This document shows positions 16,739-25,051 of a DNA stretch of 64,000 bases, one piece after another. The notes below the pieces were generated by a model. It had not been told where the DNA came from, made no database searches, and saw only the letters and a program-made list of their open reading frames with translations. The stretch comes from Bog-532 sp963720945 (GTDB lineage: Bacteria > Actinomycetota > Actinomycetes > Streptosporangiales > Streptosporangiaceae). Every line of letters begins with the position of its first letter. Position 1 is the first letter of the stretch. The stretch spans positions 1 through 64,000 of the forward strand of contig CAVRHH010000002.1 in assembly GCA_963720945.1 (NCBI GenBank), given 5' to 3'. Position numbers and translations under genes: made by a program.

Positions 16739-18325
16739 TCAGCCTGTCCGCGCCTGCTGCTTGATCCGGTTGGTGAGTTCGGTGACCTGGTTGTAAATCG
16801 ACCGCCGCTCGGCCATGAGCGAACGGATTTTGCGGTCCGCGTTCATGACGGTCGTGTGGTCACGGCCGCCGAACTGCTGCCCGATCTTGGGCAGCGACAG
16901 GTCGGTCAGTTCGCGGCACAGGTACATGGCGATGTGCCGCGCGGTCACCAGGACGCGCGACCGGGACGTGCCGCTGAGATCCTCCATCGACAAGCCGAAG
17001 TACGAGGCCGTCTGCCCCATGATCGTCGCGATCGTGATCTGCGGTCCCTGCGCTTCGGGGATGAGGTCCTTGAGGACGATCTCGGCGAGCTGCAGGTCGA
17101 CCGACTGCCGGTTCAGGCTGGCGAACGCGGTCACCCGGATGAGGGCGCCTTCCAGCTCCCGGATATTGGTGGAGATCCGGCTGGCGATGTACTCCAGGAC
17201 CTCAGGCGGCGCGTTGAGGCCTTCCTGGATGGCCTTGCGGCGGAGGATCGCGATCCGTGTTTCCAGTTCCGGTGGCTGCACGTCGGTCAGCAGGCCCCAC
17301 TCGAACCGGCTGCGCAGCCGGTCCTCCAGCGTGACCAGCCGCTTGGGGGCGCGGTCGCTGGAGATCACGATCTGCTTGCTCGCGTTGTGCAGAGTATTGA
17401 ACGTGTGGAAAAACTCCTCCTGCGTTCCTTCCTTGTTTTCCAGGAACTGGATGTCGTCCACCAGCAGCACGTCGACGTCCCGGTACCGGCGGCGGAAACC
17501 GTCCTGCTTGCCGTCACGGATCATGTTGATGAAGTCGTTGGTGAACTCCTCCGAGCTCACGTAACGGACCTTGACCCCGGTGTACAGGGTCTGCGCGTAG
17601 TGACCGATGGCGTGCAGCAGATGCGTCTTGCCCAGCCCGGAGTCGCCGTAGACGAACAGCGGGTTGTAGGCCTTCGCGGGGGCCTCGGCCACGGCGACCG
17701 CCGCCGCGTGCGCGAACCGGTTGCTCGATCCGATGACGAAGGTCTCGAAGGTGTACTTCGGATTCAGCCGGGCGCCTCCCGGCCGGGGAGCGGCGTAGGG
17801 AACCGGCGCGGCATGCGGCTCGTGACCGGCGGCCGGGGAGGCGGGGCGCGGCATGAGCGGTGTCCCGTCGGCCGCCAGCGTGGTGCGGGAGGCGATGCCG
17901 TCGCGCGGGACGCTGGCCGGCGCGACGGACGTGCTGAGCACCGGATGCTCATCCGTGTCGTGCGGCAGGCCGCCCTGCGCCGCTCCGTCGTACGCCATGC
18001 CGCCCGGAACAGGTCCGGGTGCGTCACCGCCGGCCAGCCCGAACTCTGACGGGAGCGGACCCGCGGCCGAAACCGGGTCGACGGTGACGGCCAGCTGGAT
18101 AGTGCGCCCGAGCTCCGCGGAGAGCGCGTGGGTGACCAGCGCGCGCAGCCGCGTCTCCAGCTGTTCCTTGACGAACTCGTTCGGGGTGGCGATCAGCGCC
18201 GTGTTCTCGACCAGCCCCAGTGGCCTGGTCAGCTTGAGCCACGCACGCTGGTGCGGCTTGATCTGCAGGTCCGCGAGGCCATCCAGTGATCGCGCCCATA
18301 CGTCCGCGAGGTCTGTTTCACTCAC
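16739..18325 (-). CDS. dnaA: Chromosomal replication initiator DnaA
   Basis: This 528-residue initiator has four domains. Domain I (about 1-85) has LADVWARSLDGL. Domain II is disordered and long (about 90-185, Gly/Pro/Ala-rich), as in actinomycetes. The AAA+ domain III follows, with Walker A GDSGLGKTHLLHAIG (about 228), Walker B VLLVDDIQFLE (about 288) and an arginine-finger region. Domain IV has the DnaA-box-binding signature FGGRDHTTVMNADRKI near residue 490. The start is GTG 18325 with a purine-rich GAGGGGAGCGAG upstream. DnaA-box clusters on both sides of the gene suggest autoregulation as well as origin firing. Confidence 0.97.
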   Translation of the reverse strand: MSETDLADVWARSLDGLADLQIKPHQRAWLKLTRPLGLVENTALIATPNEFVKEQLETRLRALVTHALSAELGRTIQLAVTVDPVSAAGPLPSEFGLAGGDAPGPVPGGMAYDGAAQGGLPHDTDEHPVLSTSVAPASVPRDGIASRTTLAADGTPLMPRPASPAAGHEPHAAPVPYAAPRPGGARLNPKYTFETFVIGSSNRFAHAAAVAVAEAPAKAYNPLFVYGDSGLGKTHLLHAIGHYAQTLYTGVKVRYVSSEEFTNDFINMIRDGKQDGFRRRYRDVDVLLVDDIQFLENKEGTQEEFFHTFNTLHNASKQIVISSDRAPKRLVTLEDRLRSRFEWGLLTDVQPPELETRIAILRRKAIQEGLNAPPEVLEYIASRISTNIRELEGALIRVTAFASLNRQSVDLQLAEIVLKDLIPEAQGPQITIATIMGQTASYFGLSMEDLSGTSRSRVLVTARHIAMYLCRELTDLSLPKIGQQFGGRDHTTVMNADRKIRSLMAERRSIYNQVTELTNRIKQQARTG

Positions 18326-18355
18326 CGCTCGCTCCCCTCGCGCACGCCGTACATA

Positions 18356-18479
18356 TATTCCACAGGTCTATCCACAGGTTGTGCACGTAGCACTCCCGCT
18401 CCGCCCCGTCACCATCGCATCCTGCGAGCGTAAGCGGCTTTCCCCGGCTACCTCGCAGGCGTAACGCGGTTGTCCACAG
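18356..18479. promoter_or_regulatory. DnaA-box cluster upstream of dnaA
   Basis: The dnaA-rpmH gap (18326-18739) holds TATTCCACA (18356), CTATCCACA (18368), TTGTGCACG (18379) and an exact actinobacterial-type box TTGTCCACA (18471-18479). They lie 30-150 nt before dnaA, on the promoter side, so they are likely autoregulatory or an outlying part of the origin. The remainder of the gap holds the rpmH promoter region and nothing else I can name. Confidence 0.65.
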
Positions 18480-18603
18480 CCTAGGCCGTCGGCCCGCGAC
18501 GCGCCCGGGGAACGGGAGTGTTCCAGCATGGCGCGGCGGCGAACGGCAGGCGGCGCGGCGATGCACACGCCGGGCGCTTGCGGCGCCCGGCCGCGGGCCC
18601 AGT

Positions 18604-18632
18604 TTGACGCTGGCGCGATAGGCGATTAACGT
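18604..18632 (+). promoter_or_regulatory. Candidate rpmH promoter
   Basis: TTGACG (18604-18609) and TAACGT (18627-18632) are separated by 17 bp, matching the actinomycete housekeeping pattern. They lie about 105 nt before the rpmH start codon and point toward it. Confidence 0.45.
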
Positions 18633-18739
18633 ACGTAAGCCGAATCCCCACGGCGGCGGTACCGCATGTCCTTGTGGCGTCACGTGGTGGCCTGGCAGAC
18701 GATCAGAGCTGTCAGACGATCAAACCATCTGGAGCTCCG

Positions 18740-18877
18740 GTGAGTAAGCGCACGTTCCAGCCGAACAACCGCCGCAGGGCGAAGACCCACGGCTTCCGGC
18801 TGCGCATGCGCACCCGCGCTGGCCGTGCCGTGCTCGCGGCACGCCGCCACAAGGGCCGCGCGCGCCTGTCCGCCTGA
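18740..18877 (+). CDS. rpmH: 50S ribosomal protein L34
   Basis: The 45-residue protein starts MSKRTFQPNNRRRAKTHGFR and ends in the basic KGRARLSA. This is full-length L34, one of the most conserved small ribosomal proteins. GTG 18740 is chosen because it gives the canonical N-terminus and has GGAG at 18731-18734. A longer in-frame start at 18674 would add an unconserved leader. It is the first gene of the rpmH-rnpA-yidD-yidC-khpB-rsmG run that diverges from dnaA. Confidence 0.97.
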   Translation: MSKRTFQPNNRRRAKTHGFRLRMRTRAGRAVLAARRHKGRARLSA

Positions 18878-18912
18878 CGGCTCCGCGGCGCCCCGCGGCA
18901 GGATGCCCGGAC

Positions 18913-19275
18913 GTGCTTCCCAGTGAATCCAGGATGCGGCACCGTGCAGACTTTACGCTCGCGGTGCGCCGCGGCGCCCGTGCCGGGCGCCCGTGCCTGA
19001 CCGGTCACCTTCTTACGCGGCTTCAGTGCCGCGAACCAGCCAGGGTAGGATTCGTAGTGAGTCGCGCGGTTGGCACCGCTGTGGTGCGCAACCGGGTGAG
19101 ACGTCGTCTTCGTGTGCTCGTGCGCGGGTATCTTGGCGTGCTCCCTGCAGGTAGCCTGCTTGTGGTCCGCGCCAATCCTCCGGCCGCGGCCGCACGCCAG
19201 GCGGATTTGGCCGCCGATCTGGACCTGGTGATGAGCAGGTTGCTGCGGCGGCAGGTTGGGGCGCTGCGTCACTGA
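18913..19275 (+). CDS. rnpA: Ribonuclease P protein component
   Basis: The 120-residue basic protein binds the catalytic RNase P RNA and helps it cleave tRNA leaders. The signature RNR motif appears as VVRNRVRRRLRVL near residue 57. FVVSRAVGTAV precedes it, and LPSESRMRHRADFTLAVRRG starts the protein. It begins at GTG 18913, 35 nt after rpmH, and its stop codon overlaps the yidD start by one base, so the genes are coupled. Length and position match other actinobacteria. Confidence 0.95.
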   Translation: MLPSESRMRHRADFTLAVRRGARAGRPCLTGHLLTRLQCREPARVGFVVSRAVGTAVVRNRVRRRLRVLVRGYLGVLPAGSLLVVRANPPAAAARQADLAADLDLVMSRLLRRQVGALRH

Positions 19276-19628
19276 TGAGCGCGAGACAGGACGGCCGGAC
19301 CGAGTCGGCCGCTCAGGCGATCCCGGTTACCGACAAGGGGCCGGTGGTCGTCACGCGTGTGCTCATGGCCGTGGTGATCGGCTACCGGCGGTTCATCAGC
19401 CCGCTGCTGCCGCCGCGATGCCGGTTCGAGCCGTCGTGCAGCGCTTACGCGCTGGAGGCGTTGCGGGTGCACGGCACGGCGCGCGGGCTCTGGCTGGCTG
19501 TGGCCCGGATCGCCCGCTGCCATCCGTTTCATCCGGGGGGCTACGATCCCGTGCCGCCCGCCGACCGGAGCGGGAAGCCGCCTCTGACCGGGGCCGGCAC
19601 GCTGTTCACAGAAACGCAAGGGAGCTAG
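19275..19628 (+). CDS. yidD: Membrane protein insertion efficiency factor YidD
   Basis: The 117-residue protein has the compact YidD core: LMAVVIGYRRFISPLLPPRC, RFEPSCSAYALEALRVHG, and RCHPFHPGGYDPVP. The conserved cysteines are those in PPRCRFEPSCSAYA and ARCHPF. It acts with YidC at the inner face of the membrane. A 25-residue N-terminal extension and a 20-residue tail are not conserved features. The start overlaps the rnpA stop, and the yidC start is 3 nt after its stop. Confidence 0.93.
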   Translation: MSARQDGRTESAAQAIPVTDKGPVVVTRVLMAVVIGYRRFISPLLPPRCRFEPSCSAYALEALRVHGTARGLWLAVARIARCHPFHPGGYDPVPPADRSGKPPLTGAGTLFTETQGS

Positions 19629-19631
19629 CAC

Positions 19632-21011
19632 GTGGGGATTCTCAACCCCTTCTACGAGGCGGTCGCATGGGTGCTGATGCGCATTCACGCGCTGCTGAGC
19701 GTTCCCTTCGGCCCGGCCAGCGGATGGGCATGGGGACTGTCGATCGTCTTCCTTGTCATGGTGATGCGGCTGATCATGGTGCCGCTGTTTGTGAAGCAGA
19801 TGCACTCCCAGCGCAAGATGGCGGCGCTTGCGCCCCAGGTCGCGGCGCTGCGGAAGAAGTACAAGAACGACAAGCAGACGATGAACCAGGAGGTCATGAA
19901 GCTCTACCAGGAGAACGGCGCGAATCCGCTGGCCGGGTGCCTTCCCCTGGTGATCCAGCTTCCGGTCTTCTTTGCGTTGTTCAACGTGCTGCGGGCCATC
20001 GCCGAGGACAAGACGGAATTCGGGCTCACCCGGGCCGTCGTGCTCAGCGCGCAGCACGCGCACATCTTCACGGCAACGATCGCCGACCGGATCGTCACCA
20101 GCCCACTGCCGCCGTACCATCTGGCGCCCGGGCCTGCCAGTGCGAAGATCGTCATCGGCATCTTTGTCCTGATCAGCTCGACGACGACGTTCCTGACGGT
20201 GCGGCAGAGCGTCAAGCGCGGCATCGGCCAGGTAGGCACCGACCCGAACAACCCGATGGCGAACTCGCAGAAGTACATGATGTACATCGCGCCGCTGTTC
20301 GCCCTGAGCGGTCTGTACTGGCAGTTTGGCCTGGTCCTGTACTGGTGCACGACGAACGTGTGGACCCTGGGGCAGCAGTACATCCTGTTCCGCAACTTTG
20401 CGCCCATCACTGCGGGAGCCGATGCGGAGAGCGCAACCGCCCCGGCGGCCAAGGGCACCGCCGGGCCAGCCGGCACCACGGTGTCCAAGAGTGCCGCGGC
20501 CAGGGCCCCGGCGCGCGGAACGGCGGCCAAGGCCAGTCCCGCGAAGAGCACGGCGGCCAAGGCAACGGCGGCCAGGAGCAGCGCAGCCAAGGGCACCGCG
20601 GCGTCAAAGAGCACCACCGCTGGAACCGGTAGCGCCCCCGCGGCGGCCCGTGCGCCGGCCAAGAGCGGCAGCACGGGCGGCGCCGGCGGCAGCACGGGCG
20701 GGAATGGCAGCGGCGCGGCCGAGAAGGCAGCTGTTCCTGCCGGGACCGTTAAGGCACGGGGGAAGACCACCGACGGCCAGCGCAGCCGCGGCACGCAGCC
20801 GCGCACGGCGGGCACCGCCACGGCGGCCGCGTCGGGCCGCGCGCAGACGGCCAAGGGCGCTGCGACGCCGGAGGGCCCGGAGCGCCGTGGCCTCAGCCGG
20901 CTGATGCGAGGCAAAACGGAGCCTGAGCCCGAGCCGGAGGCCCCGGCCGCTAGGCTCGTCAGGCAGCAGCCGGTCCGGCAGTCGCGCAGTAAGCGGTCCG
21001 GCAAGCGATGA
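19632..21011 (+). CDS. yidC: Membrane protein insertase YidC with a long Lys/Ala-rich tail
   Basis: The 459-residue Oxa1/YidC insertase has a hydrophobic start (FYEAVAWVLMRIHALL). The core domain has membrane segments near residues 33-58 (WAWGLSIVFLVMVMRLIMV), 105-125 (LAGCLPLVIQLPVFFALF), 175-195 and 215-245. The cytoplasmic hairpin MAALAPQVAALRKKYKND is conserved. From about residue 262 the protein is a low-complexity tail rich in Ala, Lys, Ser, Thr and Gly, ending in basic QSRSKRSGKR. Basic tails help YidC bind ribosomes, but about 195 residues is very long. It starts at GTG 19632. Confidence 0.93.
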   Translation: MGILNPFYEAVAWVLMRIHALLSVPFGPASGWAWGLSIVFLVMVMRLIMVPLFVKQMHSQRKMAALAPQVAALRKKYKNDKQTMNQEVMKLYQENGANPLAGCLPLVIQLPVFFALFNVLRAIAEDKTEFGLTRAVVLSAQHAHIFTATIADRIVTSPLPPYHLAPGPASAKIVIGIFVLISSTTTFLTVRQSVKRGIGQVGTDPNNPMANSQKYMMYIAPLFALSGLYWQFGLVLYWCTTNVWTLGQQYILFRNFAPITAGADAESATAPAAKGTAGPAGTTVSKSAAARAPARGTAAKASPAKSTAAKATAARSSAAKGTAASKSTTAGTGSAPAAARAPAKSGSTGGAGGSTGGNGSGAAEKAAVPAGTVKARGKTTDGQRSRGTQPRTAGTATAAASGRAQTAKGAATPEGPERRGLSRLMRGKTEPEPEPEAPAARLVRQQPVRQSRSKRSGKR

Positions 21012-21054
21012 CGTTGTTCGATGAGACCCGGCCGTCCCCGCCAGGGGTGCGGTC

Positions 21055-21735
21055 GTGAGCCAGGCGGAGGGCATGCTGAGTGATGTACCAGGTGACAACC
21101 GGGGCGCGACGGTGAGCACAGATTCGGCAGAAACCACCGCGGTCCCGGAGGCGGACGGCCCTGGTGAGCCCGGCGCCTCTCCCGCGACGGCCGGCCTGAA
21201 CGGGCCCGGCGAGACCGGCGAGACCGGCGAACTCACCGAGCCAGGCGCCGACGGTGACGAGGACCCAGAAGTTGACGTCGTCGACCTGGAGCAGGAGGGC
21301 GAGATAGCCGCCGATTATGTCGAGGGCCTGCTGGACATCGCCGACCTGGACGGCGACATTGACATGGACGTCGACGGGAACCGTGCCGTCGTCTCCGTGG
21401 TGGGCGCGACCCTGGACGAACTGGTCGGCAAGCGCGGTGAGGTGCTCGAGGCATTGCAGGAGCTGACCCGGCTGGCCGTGCACCGGCAAACGGGTGAGCG
21501 CGCCAGGCTGATGCTGGACGTCGGCGGATACCGGGCCCGGCGACGGGCCGAGCTGACCGAGGTCGGCCGGGATGCGGCCGATGAGGTCAAGAGGACCGGT
21601 ACGCCGAAGCCGCTCGCCGTGATGACACCTTTCGAGCGGAAGATCGTGCATGGTGCGGTGGCGGACATGGGCTTGCGGAGCGAGTCCGAGGGTGAGGAAC
21701 CGAACCGGTGGGTCGTCGTCTACCCCGCTGAATGA
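21055..21735 (+). CDS. khpB: KhpB/Jag-family RNA-binding protein (KH and R3H domains)
   Basis: The 226-residue protein has an acidic disordered N-terminal part (about 1-75). A KH domain has LVGKRGEVLEALQELTRLAV near residue 123. A C-terminal R3H domain (PLAVMTPFERKIVHGAVADM, then EPNRWVVVY) ends the protein. Such proteins bind RNA and affect cell division and wall growth in other Gram-positives. It starts at GTG 21055, 43 nt after yidC; GTG 21112 is a possible alternative. The stop overlaps the rsmG start (ATGA), so they are coupled. Confidence 0.9.
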   Translation: MSQAEGMLSDVPGDNRGATVSTDSAETTAVPEADGPGEPGASPATAGLNGPGETGETGELTEPGADGDEDPEVDVVDLEQEGEIAADYVEGLLDIADLDGDIDMDVDGNRAVVSVVGATLDELVGKRGEVLEALQELTRLAVHRQTGERARLMLDVGGYRARRRAELTEVGRDAADEVKRTGTPKPLAVMTPFERKIVHGAVADMGLRSESEGEEPNRWVVVYPAE

Positions 21736-22382
21736 GATCTGCCGCTCCGGCACCACCCGGCACCGCGTCGGTGGTGTTCGGCCCGGCCACCGAACTGGCC
21801 TGCCGTTACGCGTCAATGCTGGCCACCCGCGGCGTCGAGCGGGGGCTGATCGGCCCGCGGGAGGTCCCGCGGCTGTGGGAACGGCACCTGCTGAACTGCG
21901 GGGTGATCGCGGAGCTGGTGCCCGGTGACGCCGATGTGGTGGATATCGGCTCCGGCGCCGGGCTGCCGGGCGTGGTTATCGCGATGCTGCGGCCGCAGCT
22001 GCACGTGACCCTGCTCGAGCCGCTCCTGCGGCGGACGGTCTTTCTCGGCGAATGTGTCGCCGAGCTCGGTCTCGCCAACGTGACCGTGTGCCGCGGCCGT
22101 GCGGAGGACATGGCCGGGGCGCTGCACGCTGACGTGGCCATCTCGCGGGCGGTCGCCCCGCTCGGCCGGCTCGCGGAACTGTCTGCGGGGGTGGTCCGGC
22201 CGGGTGGCATGATCCTCGCGGTCAAGGGACAGCAGGCGCAGGCGGAACTGGACCAGGCCGCCCCGGTGCTGGGCCGGCTTGGTGTACGGAGCACTGAGGT
22301 TCTGCAGGCGGGTCACGGTATCGTCGAACCACCGGCCACGGTCATCCGTATCCTTACGGCAGATAGGGCGCGGAGGCGTTGA
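21732..22382 (+). CDS. rsmG: 16S rRNA (guanine527-N7)-methyltransferase RsmG
   Basis: The 216-residue Rossmann-fold methyltransferase methylates G527 of 16S rRNA using S-adenosylmethionine. The SAM-binding motif is DVVDIGSGAGLPGVV near residue 70. LLEPLLRRTVFL near 97 and RGRAEDM near 119 follow, with the catalytic-region VAISRAVAPLGRLAEL near 137. GPREVPRLWERHLLNC near 39 is typical of the family. It starts at ATG 21732 inside the khpB stop. Loss of rsmG confers low-level streptomycin resistance in other bacteria; here the gene is intact. Confidence 0.95.
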   Translation: MRSAAPAPPGTASVVFGPATELACRYASMLATRGVERGLIGPREVPRLWERHLLNCGVIAELVPGDADVVDIGSGAGLPGVVIAMLRPQLHVTLLEPLLRRTVFLGECVAELGLANVTVCRGRAEDMAGALHADVAISRAVAPLGRLAELSAGVVRPGGMILAVKGQQAQAELDQAAPVLGRLGVRSTEVLQAGHGIVEPPATVIRILTADRARRR

Positions 22383-22507
22383 CGGCACGCGTACGCAACC
22401 GGACGTGGTGAGGCAGCAGCGCACCGGCCGGCCACCGCTTGACCGTCGCCGGGCCGCCGGCGTGATGGTGACGGGTGGCTGGGCCGGGTGCGGAGAGGAG
22501 CAGCGTG

Positions 22508-23872
22508 ATGGTGCCTGCGGAGGGCCTTGGCTGGCCTGACCGGCCACCGGCCGGGGCGCCATACCCCGCGTTCCCTGGGCTTCATCGCGGCCATTCCGAA
22601 CCCGAGGGGCCGGAGTTGTCTCAGGGACCGGGTGCTGCTGGTGCTGCTGGTGCTGCGCCGGCGGACGCGGCAGGCCTGGGGTGGCCCGAGGGCACCGTAG
22701 CCGAGACCGGCGCCCGGCCGGGCCCGGCCAGGACGGTGCGATCCCAGGGCGATGCGGGGGCACGGCATGCTCCCGCGGGCGACATGACAAACGGCACGCT
22801 GAGGCCGACTGAATCCAGCGCGTCACGGGCACAGCAAGCACTGTCGGCGGCAGTTTCACGTGAAACGGCGATCGCCCCGGCCGCCGTGCGTGTGGCGCAC
22901 GAGCCGGTGAGGAGCGTAGTGGAGGACACGATGCACGGGGGAACGCCGGCGCAGGGCAACGGTGAGGCTGGCTCGGTCGTGATACCGGAGGTTCCGCAGA
23001 ACCGGCAGGATACGCCGATCGGGCGGGCCGCGGCCGCCGCGGTGGGAGTCCGTGGCGGCGGCGATGACCGCCCCTGGCCGCGGCCGGGCCGGTGCCGGAT
23101 CATGACGATCGCCAACCAGAAGGGCGGCGTGGGCAAGACGACGACGGCGGTAAACCTTGCCGCCAGCCTGGCCCAGCACGGATCACGCGTTCTCGTGGTG
23201 GACCTCGATCCGCAGGGGAACGCATCCACCGCGCTCGACGTCGCGCACCATGTGGGGACACCATCGGTCTACAACACGCTGGTGGAAGACCGCCCGCTCG
23301 CCAACATCGTCAAGCCCGTCGAAGGCTTGCCCGGCTTGTACTGCGCGCCAGCCACCATCGATCTCGCCGGGGCCGAGATCGAGCTCGTCCCCCTCGTCGC
23401 GCGGGAGTCCAGGCTTTCCCGGGCCGTGGCCGCCTACGATTCGTCCGGCCTCGACTACATCCTCATCGACTGCCCGCCGTCACTCGGCCTGCTGACCATC
23501 AACGCCATGGTCACGGCGAAGGAAGTCCTGATCCCGATTCAGTGTGAGTACTACGCGCTTGAGGGACTCGAGCAGCTGCTCAGGACGGTCGATCTGGTCA
23601 AAGCGCACCTGAACCCGGTACTGCAGATCACCACCATCCTGCTGACCATGTACGACGGCCGCACCCGGCTGGCATCCCAGGTCGCGGATGACGTCCGGTC
23701 ACACTTCGGTGGCGTGGTTCTGAAGTCGATCATCCCGCGCAGCGTGCGCGTGTCTGAGGCGCCGAGCTATGGGCAGTCGGTCATCACGTACGATCCCGGG
23801 TCGAGCGGCTCGATTGCCTACGTCGAGGCTGCCCGTGAGCTGTCCATGCGATCGCCGGAGATGGCAGGCTAA
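22508..23872 (+). CDS. parA: Chromosome-partitioning ATPase ParA with long N-terminal extension
   Basis: The 454-residue Soj/ParA ATPase moves ParB-parS complexes on the nucleoid. The ATPase core begins near residue 198 with RIMTIANQKGGVGKTTTAVN (deviant Walker A). It continues with LVVDLDPQGNAS and DYILIDCPPSLGLLT, and ends near 445. ATG 22508 is chosen because GGAGAGGAG lies 7 nt upstream (22492-22500). That leaves about 195 residues of Gly/Pro/Ala-rich disordered N-terminus. A perfect parS site lies within this extension (22853-22866). The gene follows rsmG and precedes a conserved ORF and parB. Confidence 0.93.
   Translation: MVPAEGLGWPDRPPAGAPYPAFPGLHRGHSEPEGPELSQGPGAAGAAGAAPADAAGLGWPEGTVAETGARPGPARTVRSQGDAGARHAPAGDMTNGTLRPTESSASRAQQALSAAVSRETAIAPAAVRVAHEPVRSVVEDTMHGGTPAQGNGEAGSVVIPEVPQNRQDTPIGRAAAAAVGVRGGGDDRPWPRPGRCRIMTIANQKGGVGKTTTAVNLAASLAQHGSRVLVVDLDPQGNASTALDVAHHVGTPSVYNTLVEDRPLANIVKPVEGLPGLYCAPATIDLAGAEIELVPLVARESRLSRAVAAYDSSGLDYILIDCPPSLGLLTINAMVTAKEVLIPIQCEYYALEGLEQLLRTVDLVKAHLNPVLQITTILLTMYDGRTRLASQVADDVRSHFGGVVLKSIIPRSVRVSEAPSYGQSVITYDPGSSGSIAYVEAARELSMRSPEMAG
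22853..22866. promoter_or_regulatory. parS: parS site within parA
   Basis: GTTTCACGTGAAAC is an exact copy of the 14-bp parS consensus bound by ParB. It lies inside the parA reading frame, in the part encoding the disordered extension, 4.5 kb from dnaA. Confidence 0.95.
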
Positions 23873-23962
23873 CCTCCGCCGCCCGGCCACCGGGGCGCGC
23901 GCGATGCTGACTGCCTCGGCCCCGGCCGCGAAAGGTGCCTGTGCTCAGCGGCGTGATGCCGG

Positions 23963-24790
23963 GTGAGTGCCGTGGATGACCAGAGCGGAGTGGATCCGCT
24001 CCATGCACCGCTGACCTACCCGGGTCGGCCGCCCCGGCCGCCGGCCGTGCTGGTCACCGGCACCGGTGTCCTCGCCGTCCGGCCGCTGCGGACGGCTGCG
24101 CTCGGCCAATGGCCGGTCCGGCTGACGGGGCAGAGCAGGCCCGTGGAGCACACCGGTACCGGCCCGCCGCTCGATCGCGTTCTCCGCGAGGAGGCGGCAG
24201 CACCGGTCGGCCAGCGCACGCCGGTCCTCTCGGTCGGGTCGAACGCCTCGCCGGCGCAGCTGCGGCGCAAGCTGGCCAGCGCCGGGCTGCGGACGCTGGT
24301 GCCGATGACGGCGGTACGGGTCAACGGCCTGGCCGTTGGCGTGTCGGCGCACGTCAGCAGGCCCGGGTACGTGCCCGCGACACCCATCGCGGATCCTGCC
24401 GCGGTCTCGGGCATGTGGGTGCTGTGGCTCGATGCGGACGCCGTGATCGCCCTGGACGCTACCGAGCCGAACTACCGGCGGATGAGCGTCCCGGCCTGTT
24501 ACCCGATCCGTCTGACGTCAGGCGCCGCCGTGCCCGGATGCAGTGTGTACGAATCCCGCCATGGTTACCTGATCAGCTCCGGCGGTGAGCCCCGCCCTCT
24601 CACCGACCAGGCCACGCTCATCTCCGGGCTGCTGGCCGAGATACCGGCCCTGACGGCACTGGCCGGCGCGACCCCCGGCGAGTGGATCAGGCGGACACGG
24701 CACGAGCGGGTCAGGGACGCCATCCGTGGTCTCTTCCGGGCCGCGGGCATCGTCCGGGAGACCGGGCTCGGGACCGGTGAACAGCATTGA
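23963..24790 (+). CDS. Conserved hypothetical protein between parA and parB, GGCT-fold-like
   Basis: The 275-residue soluble protein is of uncharacterised function. LSVGSNASPAQLRRKL near residue 88 resembles the nucleotide-free loop xGSN of gamma-glutamylcyclotransferase-like proteins. The sequence PRPGYVPATPI-like (SRPGYVPATPIAD), WVLWLDADAVIALDATEPNY and GCSVYESRHGYLI would suit the following beta strands. This assignment rests on a short motif only. The start is uncertain: GTG 23963 is the longest frame and no clear ribosome binding site separates it from downstream GTG codons. It lies between parA and parB, co-directional, so it may be expressed with the partition genes. Confidence 0.7.
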   Translation: MSAVDDQSGVDPLHAPLTYPGRPPRPPAVLVTGTGVLAVRPLRTAALGQWPVRLTGQSRPVEHTGTGPPLDRVLREEAAAPVGQRTPVLSVGSNASPAQLRRKLASAGLRTLVPMTAVRVNGLAVGVSAHVSRPGYVPATPIADPAAVSGMWVLWLDADAVIALDATEPNYRRMSVPACYPIRLTSGAAVPGCSVYESRHGYLISSGGEPRPLTDQATLISGLLAEIPALTALAGATPGEWIRRTRHERVRDAIRGLFRAAGIVRETGLGTGEQH

Positions 24791-25051
24791 CCGTGCGGGA
24801 CAGGATGGAGAAAGCCGCTGCCCGCCGCGGTCGCGGGCGGCGGGGGGCGGGCTCCCTCGGGGCCGGTTGCCGCCGCCCGGGTCAGTGCCGTCCGTGCGAC
24901 GGCAGCTCACTTCCCGCCGTCCCCTCACCGCTATCACCGCTATCACCGCCGTCCCGGCCGCGGGACCGCGTGTTGGCTTCGATGCTGCCGGGCACCGCCT
25001 CAGCTGGCAGGATAGCCGTTGGGTTGAAGATGGGCGGATCAAGGAGATGCG

